Assembly (NCBI RefSeq): GCF_025145845.1
Contig: NZ_CP102253.1
Location: 2,914,001-2,978,000 of the forward strand
Reading direction: 5' to 3'
Origin: Alistipes shahii WAL 8301
Lineage (GTDB): Bacteria; Bacteroidota; Bacteroidia; Bacteroidales; Rikenellaceae
Length of the DNA: 64,000 bases
This document shows positions 1-7,513 of this stretch, piece by piece; position 1 is the stretch's first letter; each line of letters opens with the position of its first letter. Below the pieces are notes generated by a model. That model was not told the DNA's origin. It did not search any database and was given only the letters and a program-made list of their open reading frames with translations. Both the position numbers and the translations under genes were made by a program.

Positions 1-242
1 ACGCTTACGTACGATTTTCCTTCGCCCTTCTTGCAGAATTCTACCGTTCCGTCGACGAGAGCGAAGAGCGTGTGGTCCTTGCCCATGCCTACGTTTTCAC
101 CGGCGTTGTGCACCGTGCCGCGCTGGCGAACGATGATGTTGCCCGCCTTTGCGAACTGACCGCCGAACAGTTTGATGCCGAGTCGCTTGCTTTCCGACTC
201 ACGGCCGTTCTTCGAACTACCTACACCTTTCTTGTGTGCCAT
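1..242 (-). CDS. rpmA: 50S ribosomal protein L27 (C-terminus cut by window edge)
   Basis: Ribosomal protein bL27 of the large subunit, whose N-terminus reaches towards the peptidyl-transferase centre. The visible 80 residues start MAHKKGVGSSKNGRES and carry the family hallmarks SKRLGIKLFGGQ, IIVRQRGT and NVGMGKDHTLFAL. The start ATG is the complement of 240-242. The 3' end runs off the left edge, so only the last few residues are missing. It lies 20 nt downstream of rplU in the usual rplU-rpmA operon. There is no N-terminal cleavable extension of the kind seen in Firmicutes. Identification is secure. Confidence 0.97.
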   Translation of the reverse strand, partial: MAHKKGVGSSKNGRESESKRLGIKLFGGQFAKAGNIIVRQRGTVHNAGENVGMGKDHTLFALVDGTVEFCKKGEGKSYVS

Positions 243-262
243 GTTGATTCAGTTTTTAAAGG

Positions 263-574
263 TTATGCAACGATTTCCTCGACGAGAATCTGCGTCAGGT
301 ACTGGCGGTGTCCGTTGCACTTCTGGTAGCCCGTGCGACGTTTCTTTTTGAACACCAGAACCTTGTCATCCTTCAGATGCTTCAGGATCTTGCACTTCAC
401 TGCGGCGCCTTTCACTACAGGTGCGCCGACTTTAACCTGACCGTCGTTGTCTGTGAGCAGGACTTTGTCGAAACTTACGGACGAATTTTCTTCGCCCTGA
501 AGACGGTGGACATAAAGTTTCCGACCTTTTTCAGCTTTAAATTGCTGACCTGCAATCTCTACTATAACGTACAT
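263..574 (-). CDS. rplU: 50S ribosomal protein L21
   Basis: Ribosomal protein bL21, a large-subunit protein that binds 23S rRNA. At 103 residues it is full length for the family. It begins MYVIVEIAGQQFKAEKG and has the conserved features VGAPVV, the basic FKKKRRTGYQKCNGHRQ segment and the typical C-terminus LTQILVEEI. It is first in the leftward rplU-rpmA operon. A promoter-like -7 element (complement of 612-619) lies 38 nt upstream of the start codon. Confidence 0.97.
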   Translation of the reverse strand: MYVIVEIAGQQFKAEKGRKLYVHRLQGEENSSVSFDKVLLTDNDGQVKVGAPVVKGAAVKCKILKHLKDDKVLVFKKKRRTGYQKCNGHRQYLTQILVEEIVA

Positions 575-611
575 TTAAGTCGATTATGTATTTGAACATA
601 AATTCGGAGTG

Positions 612-642
612 CAAATATACGCATATTTATCTTATAAACAAC
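612..642 (-). promoter_or_regulatory. Bacteroidetes-type promoter for rplU-rpmA
   Basis: On the minus strand, TATATTTG (complement of 612-619) matches the Bacteroidetes -7 consensus TAnnTTTG. A GTTG (complement of 639-642) sits 19 nt upstream as a weak -33 TTTG. The position fits a short leader for rplU. Confidence 0.6.
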
Positions 643-727
643 ACATCCTGCAATTTTTTTTGCCCCGGTGCGCCTCTGGCACGGTTTTGGGCGCGGCAGA
701 CGCTGCCGGCAAAGCCGGCGGAAGGAC

Positions 728-1096
728 ATGCACCGAATATTGATTGTTTCCGACGAGGAGTTCCTGCGCGACGTGATCCGGCTTTCGCTCGCCGACATGC
801 AGGCCGACGTGCGCTGTGCATCGGATGTTCCCGACATGCAGCGCATGGTCCGGCGCATGCTGTTCGACCTGGTCGTCGTCGTGGGGACTTCGGCTTTCTT
901 CACGGGCTGCGACGTGGTGCGCACGCTGCGCCCCGCCGGTCTCGGACGGCCGCTGGTCTACGTCGTGGCGTGGCAGCAGGCCGAACAGACGGTGTTGAGC
1001 CTCTTGGAGTGCGGCGTCGACCAGTACATGACCTTTCCCGTGAGCCTTCAGCGATTGCGGACGAAGATCGCCAACGCCTTGAACCGACAGTTATGA
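728..1096 (+). CDS. degenerate (phosphorylation-site-lacking) receiver-domain protein
   Basis: A stand-alone CheY-like receiver fold of 122 residues, starting at ATG 728 (MHRILIVSDEEF). The fold pattern is clear: a beta-1/acid pair at D9-E10, a beta-3 strand DLVVVV, beta-4 LVYVVAW and beta-5 YMTFPVS. However, three of the conserved switch positions are changed. The phospho-acceptor Asp is V52, the Thr/Ser switch is V80, and the invariant Lys is F103. It is therefore probably a pseudo-receiver that cannot be phosphorylated (inference). Its stop overlaps the next start (ATGA at 1093-1096), so it is translationally coupled to the HEAT-like gene. An in-frame ATG at 668 exists but would add 20 residues of non-receiver sequence. 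Confidence 0.75.
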   Translation: MHRILIVSDEEFLRDVIRLSLADMQADVRCASDVPDMQRMVRRMLFDLVVVVGTSAFFTGCDVVRTLRPAGLGRPLVYVVAWQQAEQTVLSLLECGVDQYMTFPVSLQRLRTKIANALNRQL

Positions 1097-2037
1097 CCGA
1101 AACGCTTCTGATGCTCTATGCGATGTTTGCGGCGGCCGGGACGTTCGCCCTGCTGTCGCTGCTCGGCGCGGCCGAACTCCGCGCCCGGAGGCGGCGCAGC
1201 CGCGACGCCGCTCTGCGCGCGAAATACCTGCGTATCGTGATGCTTTACCTGCTTGCGGGCGAAGGCCCTGCGCCGCGGTTTCCGATGATCCGTCGTGCCG
1301 GTGCCCGGCTGCTGCTCGTCGAGACCGTCGCCGGACTTGCCGGCGTCACCTACGGACTGGACGCCGCGCCCCTGCGGCGCATCGTTGCGGAGTACGGACT
1401 CGACGCCTGGCTGCTCCGCCGCACGGCCCGCTCCCGGGGCTACCGCCGGGCGCGCTGCCTGCTGCTGCTCTCTCGCCTGCCCGTCGGCGCAGCCGCGGCG
1501 GACTGCGCCGCGCGTTATGCCGCGAGCCGCAACCGCTATGTGCGTTTCCAGTCGCTGATGGTGCGGCTTGCGGCCGATCCCTCGACGGCCCTGCGGCTGA
1601 TGGCCGAATACCCCGAACCCTTTTCGGCCTGCGAAGTGGGGGAGATCATGGCCGTCCTGCGGCGCGGGATGCTGCCGATCGCCTACGAACCCCTCATCGG
1701 GTCTCCAAGCCGCAACCTGCGGATCGTGGGGCTGAACATCGTGCGGCAGTTCGGCATCGAGGAGGCCGAGCGGCTCCTGCTGCGCATCGTGTCCGGGGAC
1801 GAAGACCCGGAACTGGTGCGCGAAGCGCTCTATACGCTCTGCGCGCTGCGCCGTCCGCTGACGCGGCGGGCCGTTTCCGGGCGGCTGTCGGCCATGCCTC
1901 CCGCCGAGCGCAAGGCCCTGCTGCGCTATGTCGTCGCCGAGGGCTATTCCCCGGGACCGCTCCGGCGGCTGCTCGACGAGCGCGAGCGTCCCTATTACGA
2001 ATCGCTCGTGCAAACCTATAAACGCAGCCTGGCATGA
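1093..2037 (+). CDS. membrane-anchored HEAT-repeat-like protein
   Basis: A 314-residue protein starting at ATG 1093 inside the ATGA overlap with the receiver gene. Residues 1-25 form one hydrophobic segment (MLYAMFAAAGTFALLSLLG) followed by a basic stop-transfer stretch RARRRRSR, predicting an N-in/C-cytoplasmic anchor or signal anchor. The remainder is Leu/Ala/Arg-rich paired helices with repeated patterns such as RFQSLMVRLAADPS, LRIVGLNIVRQFG and DPELVREALYTLCALRRP, typical of HEAT or PBS-lyase-type solenoids used for protein binding. There are no catalytic motifs. Its stop overlaps the start of the GT-like gene (ATGA at 2034-2037), so the three genes form one coupled unit. Function is unknown; scaffolding is an inference. 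Confidence 0.7.
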   Translation: MTETLLMLYAMFAAAGTFALLSLLGAAELRARRRRSRDAALRAKYLRIVMLYLLAGEGPAPRFPMIRRAGARLLLVETVAGLAGVTYGLDAAPLRRIVAEYGLDAWLLRRTARSRGYRRARCLLLLSRLPVGAAAADCAARYAASRNRYVRFQSLMVRLAADPSTALRLMAEYPEPFSACEVGEIMAVLRRGMLPIAYEPLIGSPSRNLRIVGLNIVRQFGIEEAERLLLRIVSGDEDPELVREALYTLCALRRPLTRRAVSGRLSAMPPAERKALLRYVVAEGYSPGPLRRLLDERERPYYESLVQTYKRSLA

Positions 2038-2954
2038 AGCCGATCCTTCTCCTGCTGTTCGCTGCGACGGCGGCATGCGTGGGCGCGCTGCTGCCGCTGA
2101 TCTCCCGCGCCCGCAGCAAACGACTGCTGCTGAACGCCGTGCGCAGGGCTTCCAGCGACGCCCCCGACGGCATCGGCATCTCGGTCCTGTGCAGCGGCGT
2201 GACGGATGCGGCGCAGATTGAAAATCTCCTCTCCCCCGAATACTCGCGTTACGAGGTGATCGTGGTGCTCGACGCCCGCCGCCACGCCGCGGAATTCGCC
2301 GCGCTGACGGCGCGCTACCACATGATCCGCGTCGAGTGGGTCTGTTCGGGCGAACTCGAAGTCTCGGGCGTCCGTGCGCTGGGGCGTTCGCGCAGGCGGT
2401 GTTTCCGGCGGCTGGTGCTCGTCGATCGGGCGCAGGATTCGGAGGCGGGCGATTTCGACGCCGCGGCGTCGGTGGCCACCTACGATTACCTGCTGCCCGT
2501 CCGCGCAGGATGTTTCCTGCTGCCCGGAAGCGTCGAGCGGCTCGTCGCCGAACTGGGCGAAGGCCGGCCGGGAAGCCTCGACCTCATACGCTCGCCCCTG
2601 GGCGAACCCGCCGCCTTGTTGAGCCGCGAGGCGGTGGTCGCGGCGGGCGGTTTCGGGATGCGCCCGCTGCGGGGGATTCCCCGCTGCCGGCGGAGGATGT
2701 TGTGGGAACCCCTGCTTGCCGCGCCGCGCTCCGGGGTCCGAATGCCGGGACGGCTGCGCGGACTGGCGGCGGCGTCGCTTGCCGCGGCTTTCGCCGCAGC
2801 GACCGCTGCGGGGTGGTGGACCTCCGCCGCCGCGCTCGCGACCCTCGCGCTGGTATGGGCCGGCGGGGAGTGCGCCGCGCGGCTTGCGGGCGGAACGGCC
2901 TTTTCGGCCCCGGGAGGCCTCACGGCATGGAGACGCCTTTTCGGACACTATTAA
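2034..2954 (+). CDS. degenerate family-2 glycosyltransferase-like membrane protein
   Basis: A 306-residue protein with an N-terminal hydrophobic segment (residues 3-22) and a hydrophobic C-terminal stretch (about 243-282), enclosing a GT2-like middle. The middle keeps recognisable fold elements: GISVLCSG, YEVIVVLDARR (where active enzymes have VIVVDDGS), DFDAAASVATYDYLL and LPGSVERLV (acceptor of the GT2 core), and LLSREAVVAAGGFG. The DxD metal/nucleotide-sugar motif expected after DYLLPV is RAG (157-159), so catalysis by the normal GT2 mechanism looks lost. It overlaps the HEAT gene by 4 nt. I infer a non-catalytic partner in a membrane complex; a very divergent active enzyme is the alternative. 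Confidence 0.6.
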   Translation: MKPILLLLFAATAACVGALLPLISRARSKRLLLNAVRRASSDAPDGIGISVLCSGVTDAAQIENLLSPEYSRYEVIVVLDARRHAAEFAALTARYHMIRVEWVCSGELEVSGVRALGRSRRRCFRRLVLVDRAQDSEAGDFDAAASVATYDYLLPVRAGCFLLPGSVERLVAELGEGRPGSLDLIRSPLGEPAALLSREAVVAAGGFGMRPLRGIPRCRRRMLWEPLLAAPRSGVRMPGRLRGLAAASLAAAFAAATAAGWWTSAAALATLALVWAGGECAARLAGGTAFSAPGGLTAWRRLFGHY

Positions 2955-2965
2955 GGCACTGAAAA

Positions 2966-2997
2966 TTTTTCGTTATCATAAATTCTTGTTACCTTTA
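2966..2997 (+). promoter_or_regulatory. candidate promoter for cysQ
   Basis: TACCTTTA (2990-2997) is one base from the TAnnTTTG consensus and lies 20 nt after a TTTT (2966-2969) in the -33 position. A transcript would begin near 3004, which argues against translation from the ATG at 3000 and for the ATG at 3039. Confidence 0.45.
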
Positions 2998-3038
2998 CCA
3001 TGGCAATAAAAATTACCGATCCCAAAATACGAGTTACG

Positions 3039-3884
3039 ATGATTAACGACAAGGTGAGAATGTATCTGCTGCCGCCGCTTTTCAATGCGGCAGTCAGAGC
3101 CGGAGCCTCGATCATGCGCGTTTACAAGAATCTCGACGATTACGATATAAGTCTCAAAGACGACAAAACCCCGATCACGCTGGCCGACCGCGTCGCGCAC
3201 AAGACCATCCGCGAGTACCTCGGTCCCACACGTATCCCGATCCTTTCGGAAGAGGGTCGGAAGATGCGCTACGAAGAGCGCCGCAACTGGGAGCTTTACT
3301 GGCTGGTCGATCCGCTGGACGGCACGGTCGAATTTATCAAAGGCAACAACGAATTTACGGTCAACATCGCCCTGATGGAGAATAACGTCTGCATGGGGGC
3401 GGTTATTTATGTTCCCTATTTCGAAAAGATGTACATTGCGGGCCGCGATTCGGGTTCGTACCTCAAGGAGCATATCGCGCCGGACGCCGCCGCGGAGTAT
3501 ACCTACGACGAGATCGTCCGCAATTGGACGCCGCTGCCGCTGGCCGGGGAGGGGCCTCACGACCATCCGCGCGTGGCCCTTTCGCGTTCGCACCAGACGC
3601 CCGAGACCCGTGAGCATGTCGCCCGCCTTCGCGAGCGGCACCCCGATCTGGAGATCGTCGAGCAGGGCAGTTCCTACAAATTCTGCCTGCTGGCCGAAGG
3701 CCGCGTCGACTACTACGTCCGCACGACGCACACCTACGAGTGGGACACGGCGGCGGGGGAGCTGATTCTCGCCGAGGCCGGCGGCAGCACCCGTACGCTT
3801 CCCGACGGCCGGGAGCTGCTCTACAACGAGGAGGACCTCCGCAATCCGTGGTTCGTCTGCCGGTCGAAGTTCTCGAAGATATAG
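3039..3884 (+). CDS. cysQ: 3'(2'),5'-bisphosphate nucleotidase, CysQ-like
   Basis: An inositol-monophosphatase-superfamily enzyme that would hydrolyse PAP, the by-product of sulfate activation, to AMP. Motifs are complete: metal-binding Glu in ILSEEG, the DPLDGT signature (WLVDPLDGTVEFIKGNNEFTVNIAL) and the C-terminal WDTAAGELILAEAGG. The start is set at 3039 (MINDKVRMYLLPPLFNAA) because family members begin just before the LLxxxxxAVRAG helix, and the promoter-like element sits over the upstream ATG at 3000, which would add 13 unrelated residues. The length of 281 aa is normal. It is monocistronic here, with no sulfate-assimilation neighbours. Broader IMPase-type specificity cannot be excluded. 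Confidence 0.88.
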   Translation: MINDKVRMYLLPPLFNAAVRAGASIMRVYKNLDDYDISLKDDKTPITLADRVAHKTIREYLGPTRIPILSEEGRKMRYEERRNWELYWLVDPLDGTVEFIKGNNEFTVNIALMENNVCMGAVIYVPYFEKMYIAGRDSGSYLKEHIAPDAAAEYTYDEIVRNWTPLPLAGEGPHDHPRVALSRSHQTPETREHVARLRERHPDLEIVEQGSSYKFCLLAEGRVDYYVRTTHTYEWDTAAGELILAEAGGSTRTLPDGRELLYNEEDLRNPWFVCRSKFSKI

Positions 3885-4016
3885 GTGGTTTTGCGAGCCG
3901 GTTTTCGTTCTGCGCCGGTTGCGTTCGATCGTCGCCTCTGCCGCCTGCGGCGGTATTTGCAGCAGCGGTTGGCCGGGATCGGACCGGCGAATGCCTGTCT
4001 GCTTTTCGGGTCTCTC

Positions 4017-4286
4017 CTATGAATTCTTGCTGATATGCTCGATGTCGCAGGCGCCGCAGTTGCCCGAGCAGCCCGCGACGCCCTGTCCGTCGGAGCAGTC
4101 GGCCCCGCCGTCCGCTTCGCGCGTCTCGTGCACGGCGCATTTGATGCCGAGTTTCTGCATGTTTTTATTGGTCGATATTTCCGAGTCGATGTTGTGCCCC
4201 TTGATCATCAGCGTGAGGGACATGCCCAGTACGAACAGCCCGACGGCGAGTATGGCGCAAAGCAGGAGGATTAACCACGTTGGCAT
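4017..4286 (-). CDS. small cysteine-rich single-pass membrane protein (NqrM-like)
   Basis: An 89-residue protein starting MPTWLILLL at the complement of 4284-4286. One N-terminal membrane helix (residues 4-28, with the sequence LAVGLFVLGMSLTLMIKGHNI at its end) is followed by a hydrophilic tail with six cysteines: C50, C64, C73, C77, C80 and one in the helix (C10). The tail cluster CxxxCxxC then D resembles the cysteine tail of NqrM, the iron-delivery maturation factor of Na+-NQR, and similar small proteins are common in Bacteroidetes. A role in Rnf/NQR Fe maturation is inference. It is divergent from trkA and shares a symmetric promoter with it. Confidence 0.7.
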   Translation of the reverse strand: MPTWLILLLCAILAVGLFVLGMSLTLMIKGHNIDSEISTNKNMQKLGIKCAVHETREADGGADCSDGQGVAGCSGNCGACDIEHISKNS

Positions 4287-4313
4287 AGGATTCCGTTTTT
4301 TTACTACCCGAAA

Positions 4314-4361
4314 TTTGGGGTTTCGGGGACAAATGTATACATTTGTAAGATAAATTGCAAA
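4314..4361. promoter_or_regulatory. symmetric, overlapping divergent promoter (trkA / Cys-rich protein)
   Basis: A perfect 18-bp palindrome, ACAAATGTATACATTTGT (4329-4346), supplies a TACATTTG -7 element on each strand (plus 4338-4345; minus 4337-4330). A -33 TTTG lies exactly 20 nt upstream on each side (plus 4314-4317; minus, complement of 4358-4361). Both halves match the Bacteroidetes sigma-ABfr consensus fully. The two -7 elements are adjacent, so polymerase cannot occupy both at once. Confidence 0.85.
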
Positions 4362-4415
4362 AATGTTGCCCGGACCTTCCGGGCGACGTATTGTGCTGAC
4401 TAAACAGACGCAACT

Positions 4416-5756
4416 ATGAAAATCGTGATAGCGGGTGCCGGCGAGATGGGCAGTCACCTGGCCCGTATGCTCAGCGGCAACGGCCACGACATCACCATCA
4501 TCGACAGCGACCAGAAGCTGCTCTCCGAGGTGGGCAGTCTGGCCGACGTGATCACCGTCGAGGGCGACTCGACGACCTTCGCCGTGCTGCGCGAGGCTTC
4601 GGTGCGCAAATGCGACCTGTTCATCGCCGTCAACCACGAGGAGAACGACAACGTCGTGGCGGCGATGCTGGCCAAGAAGCTCGGTGCGCGGAAATCCATC
4701 GCCCGCATCGACAACAACGAATACCTCGAACCCAACAACAAGGAGATGTTCATCGACATGGGCATCGACTACCTGTTCTACCCCGAGAAGGTCGCGGCCC
4801 GCGAGGTGATCAACCTGCTGGGACACACTTCGACCACGGAGTACGTCGATTTTTCGAGCGGCAAACTCTCGCTCGTGGTTTTCCGTCTCGAACCGGCCTC
4901 GCCGCTGGTGGGGGAGGTGCTCACGGGCTTCGACGACGACCAGGCCCCGTTGAGCTACCGCACGGTGGCCATCACGCGCGGCGGGCAGACGATCATTCCG
5001 CGCGAGGGCGAACAGTTCATGGAGGGCGACGTGATCTATGTCATCGCGCGTCAGGACGCCGTGCGGGAGGTGATGGAGTTTTCGGGCCAGTCGAACATCG
5101 AGATCAAGAACATGATGATCCTCGGCGGTTCGCGCATCGGCATCCGCATCGCCACCGAGTTGCAGGACGAGGTGAACATCAAACTGATCGACTACAACGC
5201 CGAGAAGGCCTACCGGCTGGCCGAGACGCTCGACAAGACGCTGATCATCAACGAGGACGGCCGCAACACCGAGGCGATGATGGAGGAGGGGCTTTCGAAC
5301 ATGGACGCCTTCGTTGCCGTGACGGGGCGCAGCGAGACCAACATCCTGGCGGCGATGCTCGCCAAGCGCATGGGGGTCAAGAAGGTGATCGCCGAGGTCG
5401 AGAATCTCAATTACATAAATCTCGCCGAGTCGATCGGCATCGACACGATCATCAACAAGAAGCTGGTTACCGCGTCGAACATTTTCCGCTTCACGATGTC
5501 GACCGACGTGCAGGCCATCAAATGCCTAACGGGGAGCGACGCCGAGGTGCTGGAGTTCATCGTGAAACCCAACTCCCCGGCCACGAAGGTGCGGATCAAG
5601 GACCTCGGGCTGCCGGAGGATACGATCATCGGCGGCATCGTCCGCGGCGACAAGGTTTTCATCGCCGTCGACAACATGGAAATAATCCCCTACGACCGCG
5701 TGGTGGTCTTCGCCATGCCCGGTTCGGTGGGGAAGGTAGGGTATTATTTTAATTAA
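4416..5756 (+). CDS. trkA: Trk-type potassium uptake regulatory subunit TrkA
   Basis: A 446-residue cytosolic NAD-binding gating subunit of Trk K+ uptake. It has two RCK modules. The first opens MKIVIAGAGEMGSHLARML and contains IIDSD, DVITVEGD and the TrkA-C segment around EVLTGFDDDQ. The second starts near residue 230 with MMILGGSRIGIRIATEL and includes LAAMLAKRMGVKKVIAEV and a second TrkA-C near AEVLEFIVKPNSPATK. The partner channel gene trkH, often next door, is not in this window; the following gene is unrelated. Transcription starts from the palindromic promoter at 4314-4345. Confidence 0.95.
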   Translation: MKIVIAGAGEMGSHLARMLSGNGHDITIIDSDQKLLSEVGSLADVITVEGDSTTFAVLREASVRKCDLFIAVNHEENDNVVAAMLAKKLGARKSIARIDNNEYLEPNNKEMFIDMGIDYLFYPEKVAAREVINLLGHTSTTEYVDFSSGKLSLVVFRLEPASPLVGEVLTGFDDDQAPLSYRTVAITRGGQTIIPREGEQFMEGDVIYVIARQDAVREVMEFSGQSNIEIKNMMILGGSRIGIRIATELQDEVNIKLIDYNAEKAYRLAETLDKTLIINEDGRNTEAMMEEGLSNMDAFVAVTGRSETNILAAMLAKRMGVKKVIAEVENLNYINLAESIGIDTIINKKLVTASNIFRFTMSTDVQAIKCLTGSDAEVLEFIVKPNSPATKVRIKDLGLPEDTIIGGIVRGDKVFIAVDNMEIIPYDRVVVFAMPGSVGKVGYYFN

Positions 5757-5790
5757 GAATTCACAATTCAGAATTCACAATTCTGAATTG
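5757..5790. repeat. short repeat and perfect hairpin between trkA and the adenylase gene
   Basis: GAATTCACAATTC occurs twice (5757-5769 and 5771-5783). Overlapping it is a perfect 12-bp inverted repeat, CAATTCAGAATT (5764-5775) and AATTCTGAATTG (5779-5790), with a 3-nt loop. It directly follows the trkA stop codon and may act as a transcript-end stem, although no T run follows. Confidence 0.7.
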
Positions 5791-5799
5791 CAGCGCATC

Positions 5800-7275
5800 A
5801 TGTCTTTTCGAAACATAATTCTCAAAGCCTGGTTCTCGCAGCGCGAGCGGGCCATCGACCGTTTTCGCCGCCGTCCTGTCGAGACGCAGGCGCGGATGTT
5901 CCGGCAGCTGCTGCGCCGGGGACGCTTCACGGAGTTCGGCGACCGCTACGACCTGCGGCATATCCGTTCGGTGGAGCGGTTCCAGTCGCAGGTGGAGACT
6001 TTCGACTACGAGACCTTCAAGCCCTATATCGAACGGATGATGGAGGGCGTGCGGAGCGTCACGGCTCCGGGTCGGGTGTCGCTGTTCGCCCGTTCGTCGG
6101 GCACGACCTCCGACAGGAGCAAATACATTCCCGTGACGATGGAGTCGCTGTGGTGGAACCATACGCTGGGCATGCGCGACGTGGCGACGGTCTTTTCGGC
6201 CAACAATCCGAAGACCCGCGTTTTCGAGGGCAAGACCCTGACGCTCGGCGGGTCGTGCAGCCGCGAGGGCCGCAACCTGGTCGGCGACCTCTCGGCGCTG
6301 CTGATCCACGAGACGACCTTCTGGAGCGGCTGGTTCCGGGCGCCGCGGACCGAGACGGCGATCATTCCCGATTTCGACGAGAAGTGCGCCGCCATCTGCC
6401 GCCAGTGCGTCGGCGAACCGATCACGGCCTTTGCGGGCGTCCCGTCATGGAACCTCGCGCTGATGCGCCGCGTGCTGGAGTATACGGGCCGGAAAAATCT
6501 GCTGGAGGTGTGGCCCGGGCTGGAGATGTTCGCCCACGGAGGCGTGGAGTTCGCGCCCTACCGGACGTCGTTCGAGGAGCTGATCCCTTCGGAGAAGATG
6601 AAATACATGGAGACCTACAACGCTTCGGAGGGATTCTTCGCCATGGCCGACGACCCCTCGCGCAGCGACATGCTGCTGATGCTGGATTACGGAACCTTCT
6701 TCGAGTTCCGCAGCGGGACGCAGATCGTGCCGCTCGAAGGCGTGGAGTGCGGCAAGGTCTACGCCGTGCTGATCACCTCGAACAACGGCCTGTGGCGTTA
6801 CGAGATCGGCGACACGGTGGAATTCACCTCGACGAATCCCTACCGCATCCGCTTCGCGGGCCGCACGCGGCAGTATATCAACGTTTTCGGCGAGGAGCTG
6901 ATCGTCGACAACGCCGAGCATGCGCTGCTGGCCGCCTGCCGGAAGACGGGGGCCGTCGTGAGCGAATACAGCGTCGCGCCGTGCTACATGTCGCTCCGCG
7001 AACGGGGCGCGCACGAGTGGATCGTGGAGTTCGAACGCGAGCCGGACAGCCTCGAACGTTTCGCCGAGGCGCTCGACGGGGAGTTGCGGGCCGTCAATTC
7101 GGACTACGACGCCAAGCGGCGGACCACGCTCGAACGCCAGCGCCTGACGGTCGTGGAGCGGGGGCGGTTCCTCGCGTGGATGCGCGCGCGGGGTAAAAAC
7201 AAGGTTCCGCGGCTGGTGAACGACCGCCGCGTGGCCGACGAGATACTGGCTTTTCAGACCGAACAGACCCCTTGA
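5800..7275 (+). CDS. GH3/JAR1-type acyl-adenylating enzyme family protein
   Basis: A 491-residue member of the GH3 auxin-responsive-promoter family (ANL superfamily), which in plants adenylates and conjugates small carboxylic acids to amino acids. Bacterial members have no fixed substrate. Motifs are FARSSGTTSDRSKYIPVT (phosphate-binding loop), the central segment FAGVPSWNLALMRRVL, ETYNASEGFFAM and the late YEIGDTVEF / FAGRTRQYINVFGEEL. The start at 5800 (MSFRNIILKAW) is chosen over a TTG at 5788 that lies inside the hairpin. No signal peptide is present. Not to be confused with glycoside hydrolase family 3. No neighbouring biosynthetic genes suggest a substrate. Confidence 0.88.
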   Translation: MSFRNIILKAWFSQRERAIDRFRRRPVETQARMFRQLLRRGRFTEFGDRYDLRHIRSVERFQSQVETFDYETFKPYIERMMEGVRSVTAPGRVSLFARSSGTTSDRSKYIPVTMESLWWNHTLGMRDVATVFSANNPKTRVFEGKTLTLGGSCSREGRNLVGDLSALLIHETTFWSGWFRAPRTETAIIPDFDEKCAAICRQCVGEPITAFAGVPSWNLALMRRVLEYTGRKNLLEVWPGLEMFAHGGVEFAPYRTSFEELIPSEKMKYMETYNASEGFFAMADDPSRSDMLLMLDYGTFFEFRSGTQIVPLEGVECGKVYAVLITSNNGLWRYEIGDTVEFTSTNPYRIRFAGRTRQYINVFGEELIVDNAEHALLAACRKTGAVVSEYSVAPCYMSLRERGAHEWIVEFEREPDSLERFAEALDGELRAVNSDYDAKRRTTLERQRLTVVERGRFLAWMRARGKNKVPRLVNDRRVADEILAFQTEQTP

Positions 7276-7400
7276 GGCTGTCTGTCCGCATTTTGGCCGC
7301 GCTGCGAGAAGCCCCACCCGAGGGCCGTTTAAGAAACGGCTTTTGGGAATGGAAGCGTGGAATTGAGTCCGGATGCAGTGACTTTGCATCGCCCCTGAAT

Positions 7401-7417
7401 CCCGGCTTTTAGCCGGG
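7401..7417. repeat. GC-rich perfect hairpin
   Basis: CCCGGCT-TTT-AGCCGGG gives a 7-bp perfect stem in the 238-nt gap between the adenylase and kinase genes. No T run follows. Comparable perfect hairpins sit in two other core gaps (10269-10284 and 15118-15134). Confidence 0.6.
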
Positions 7418-7513
7418 TGGAGTCAGGCTTGTAAAACGAGGCCGAAGGCGGCGGGATATGCGCTTCGGAGACCGGAAAACGAATGAGAAACGTAAAATAA
7501 CACCTATACTGCC

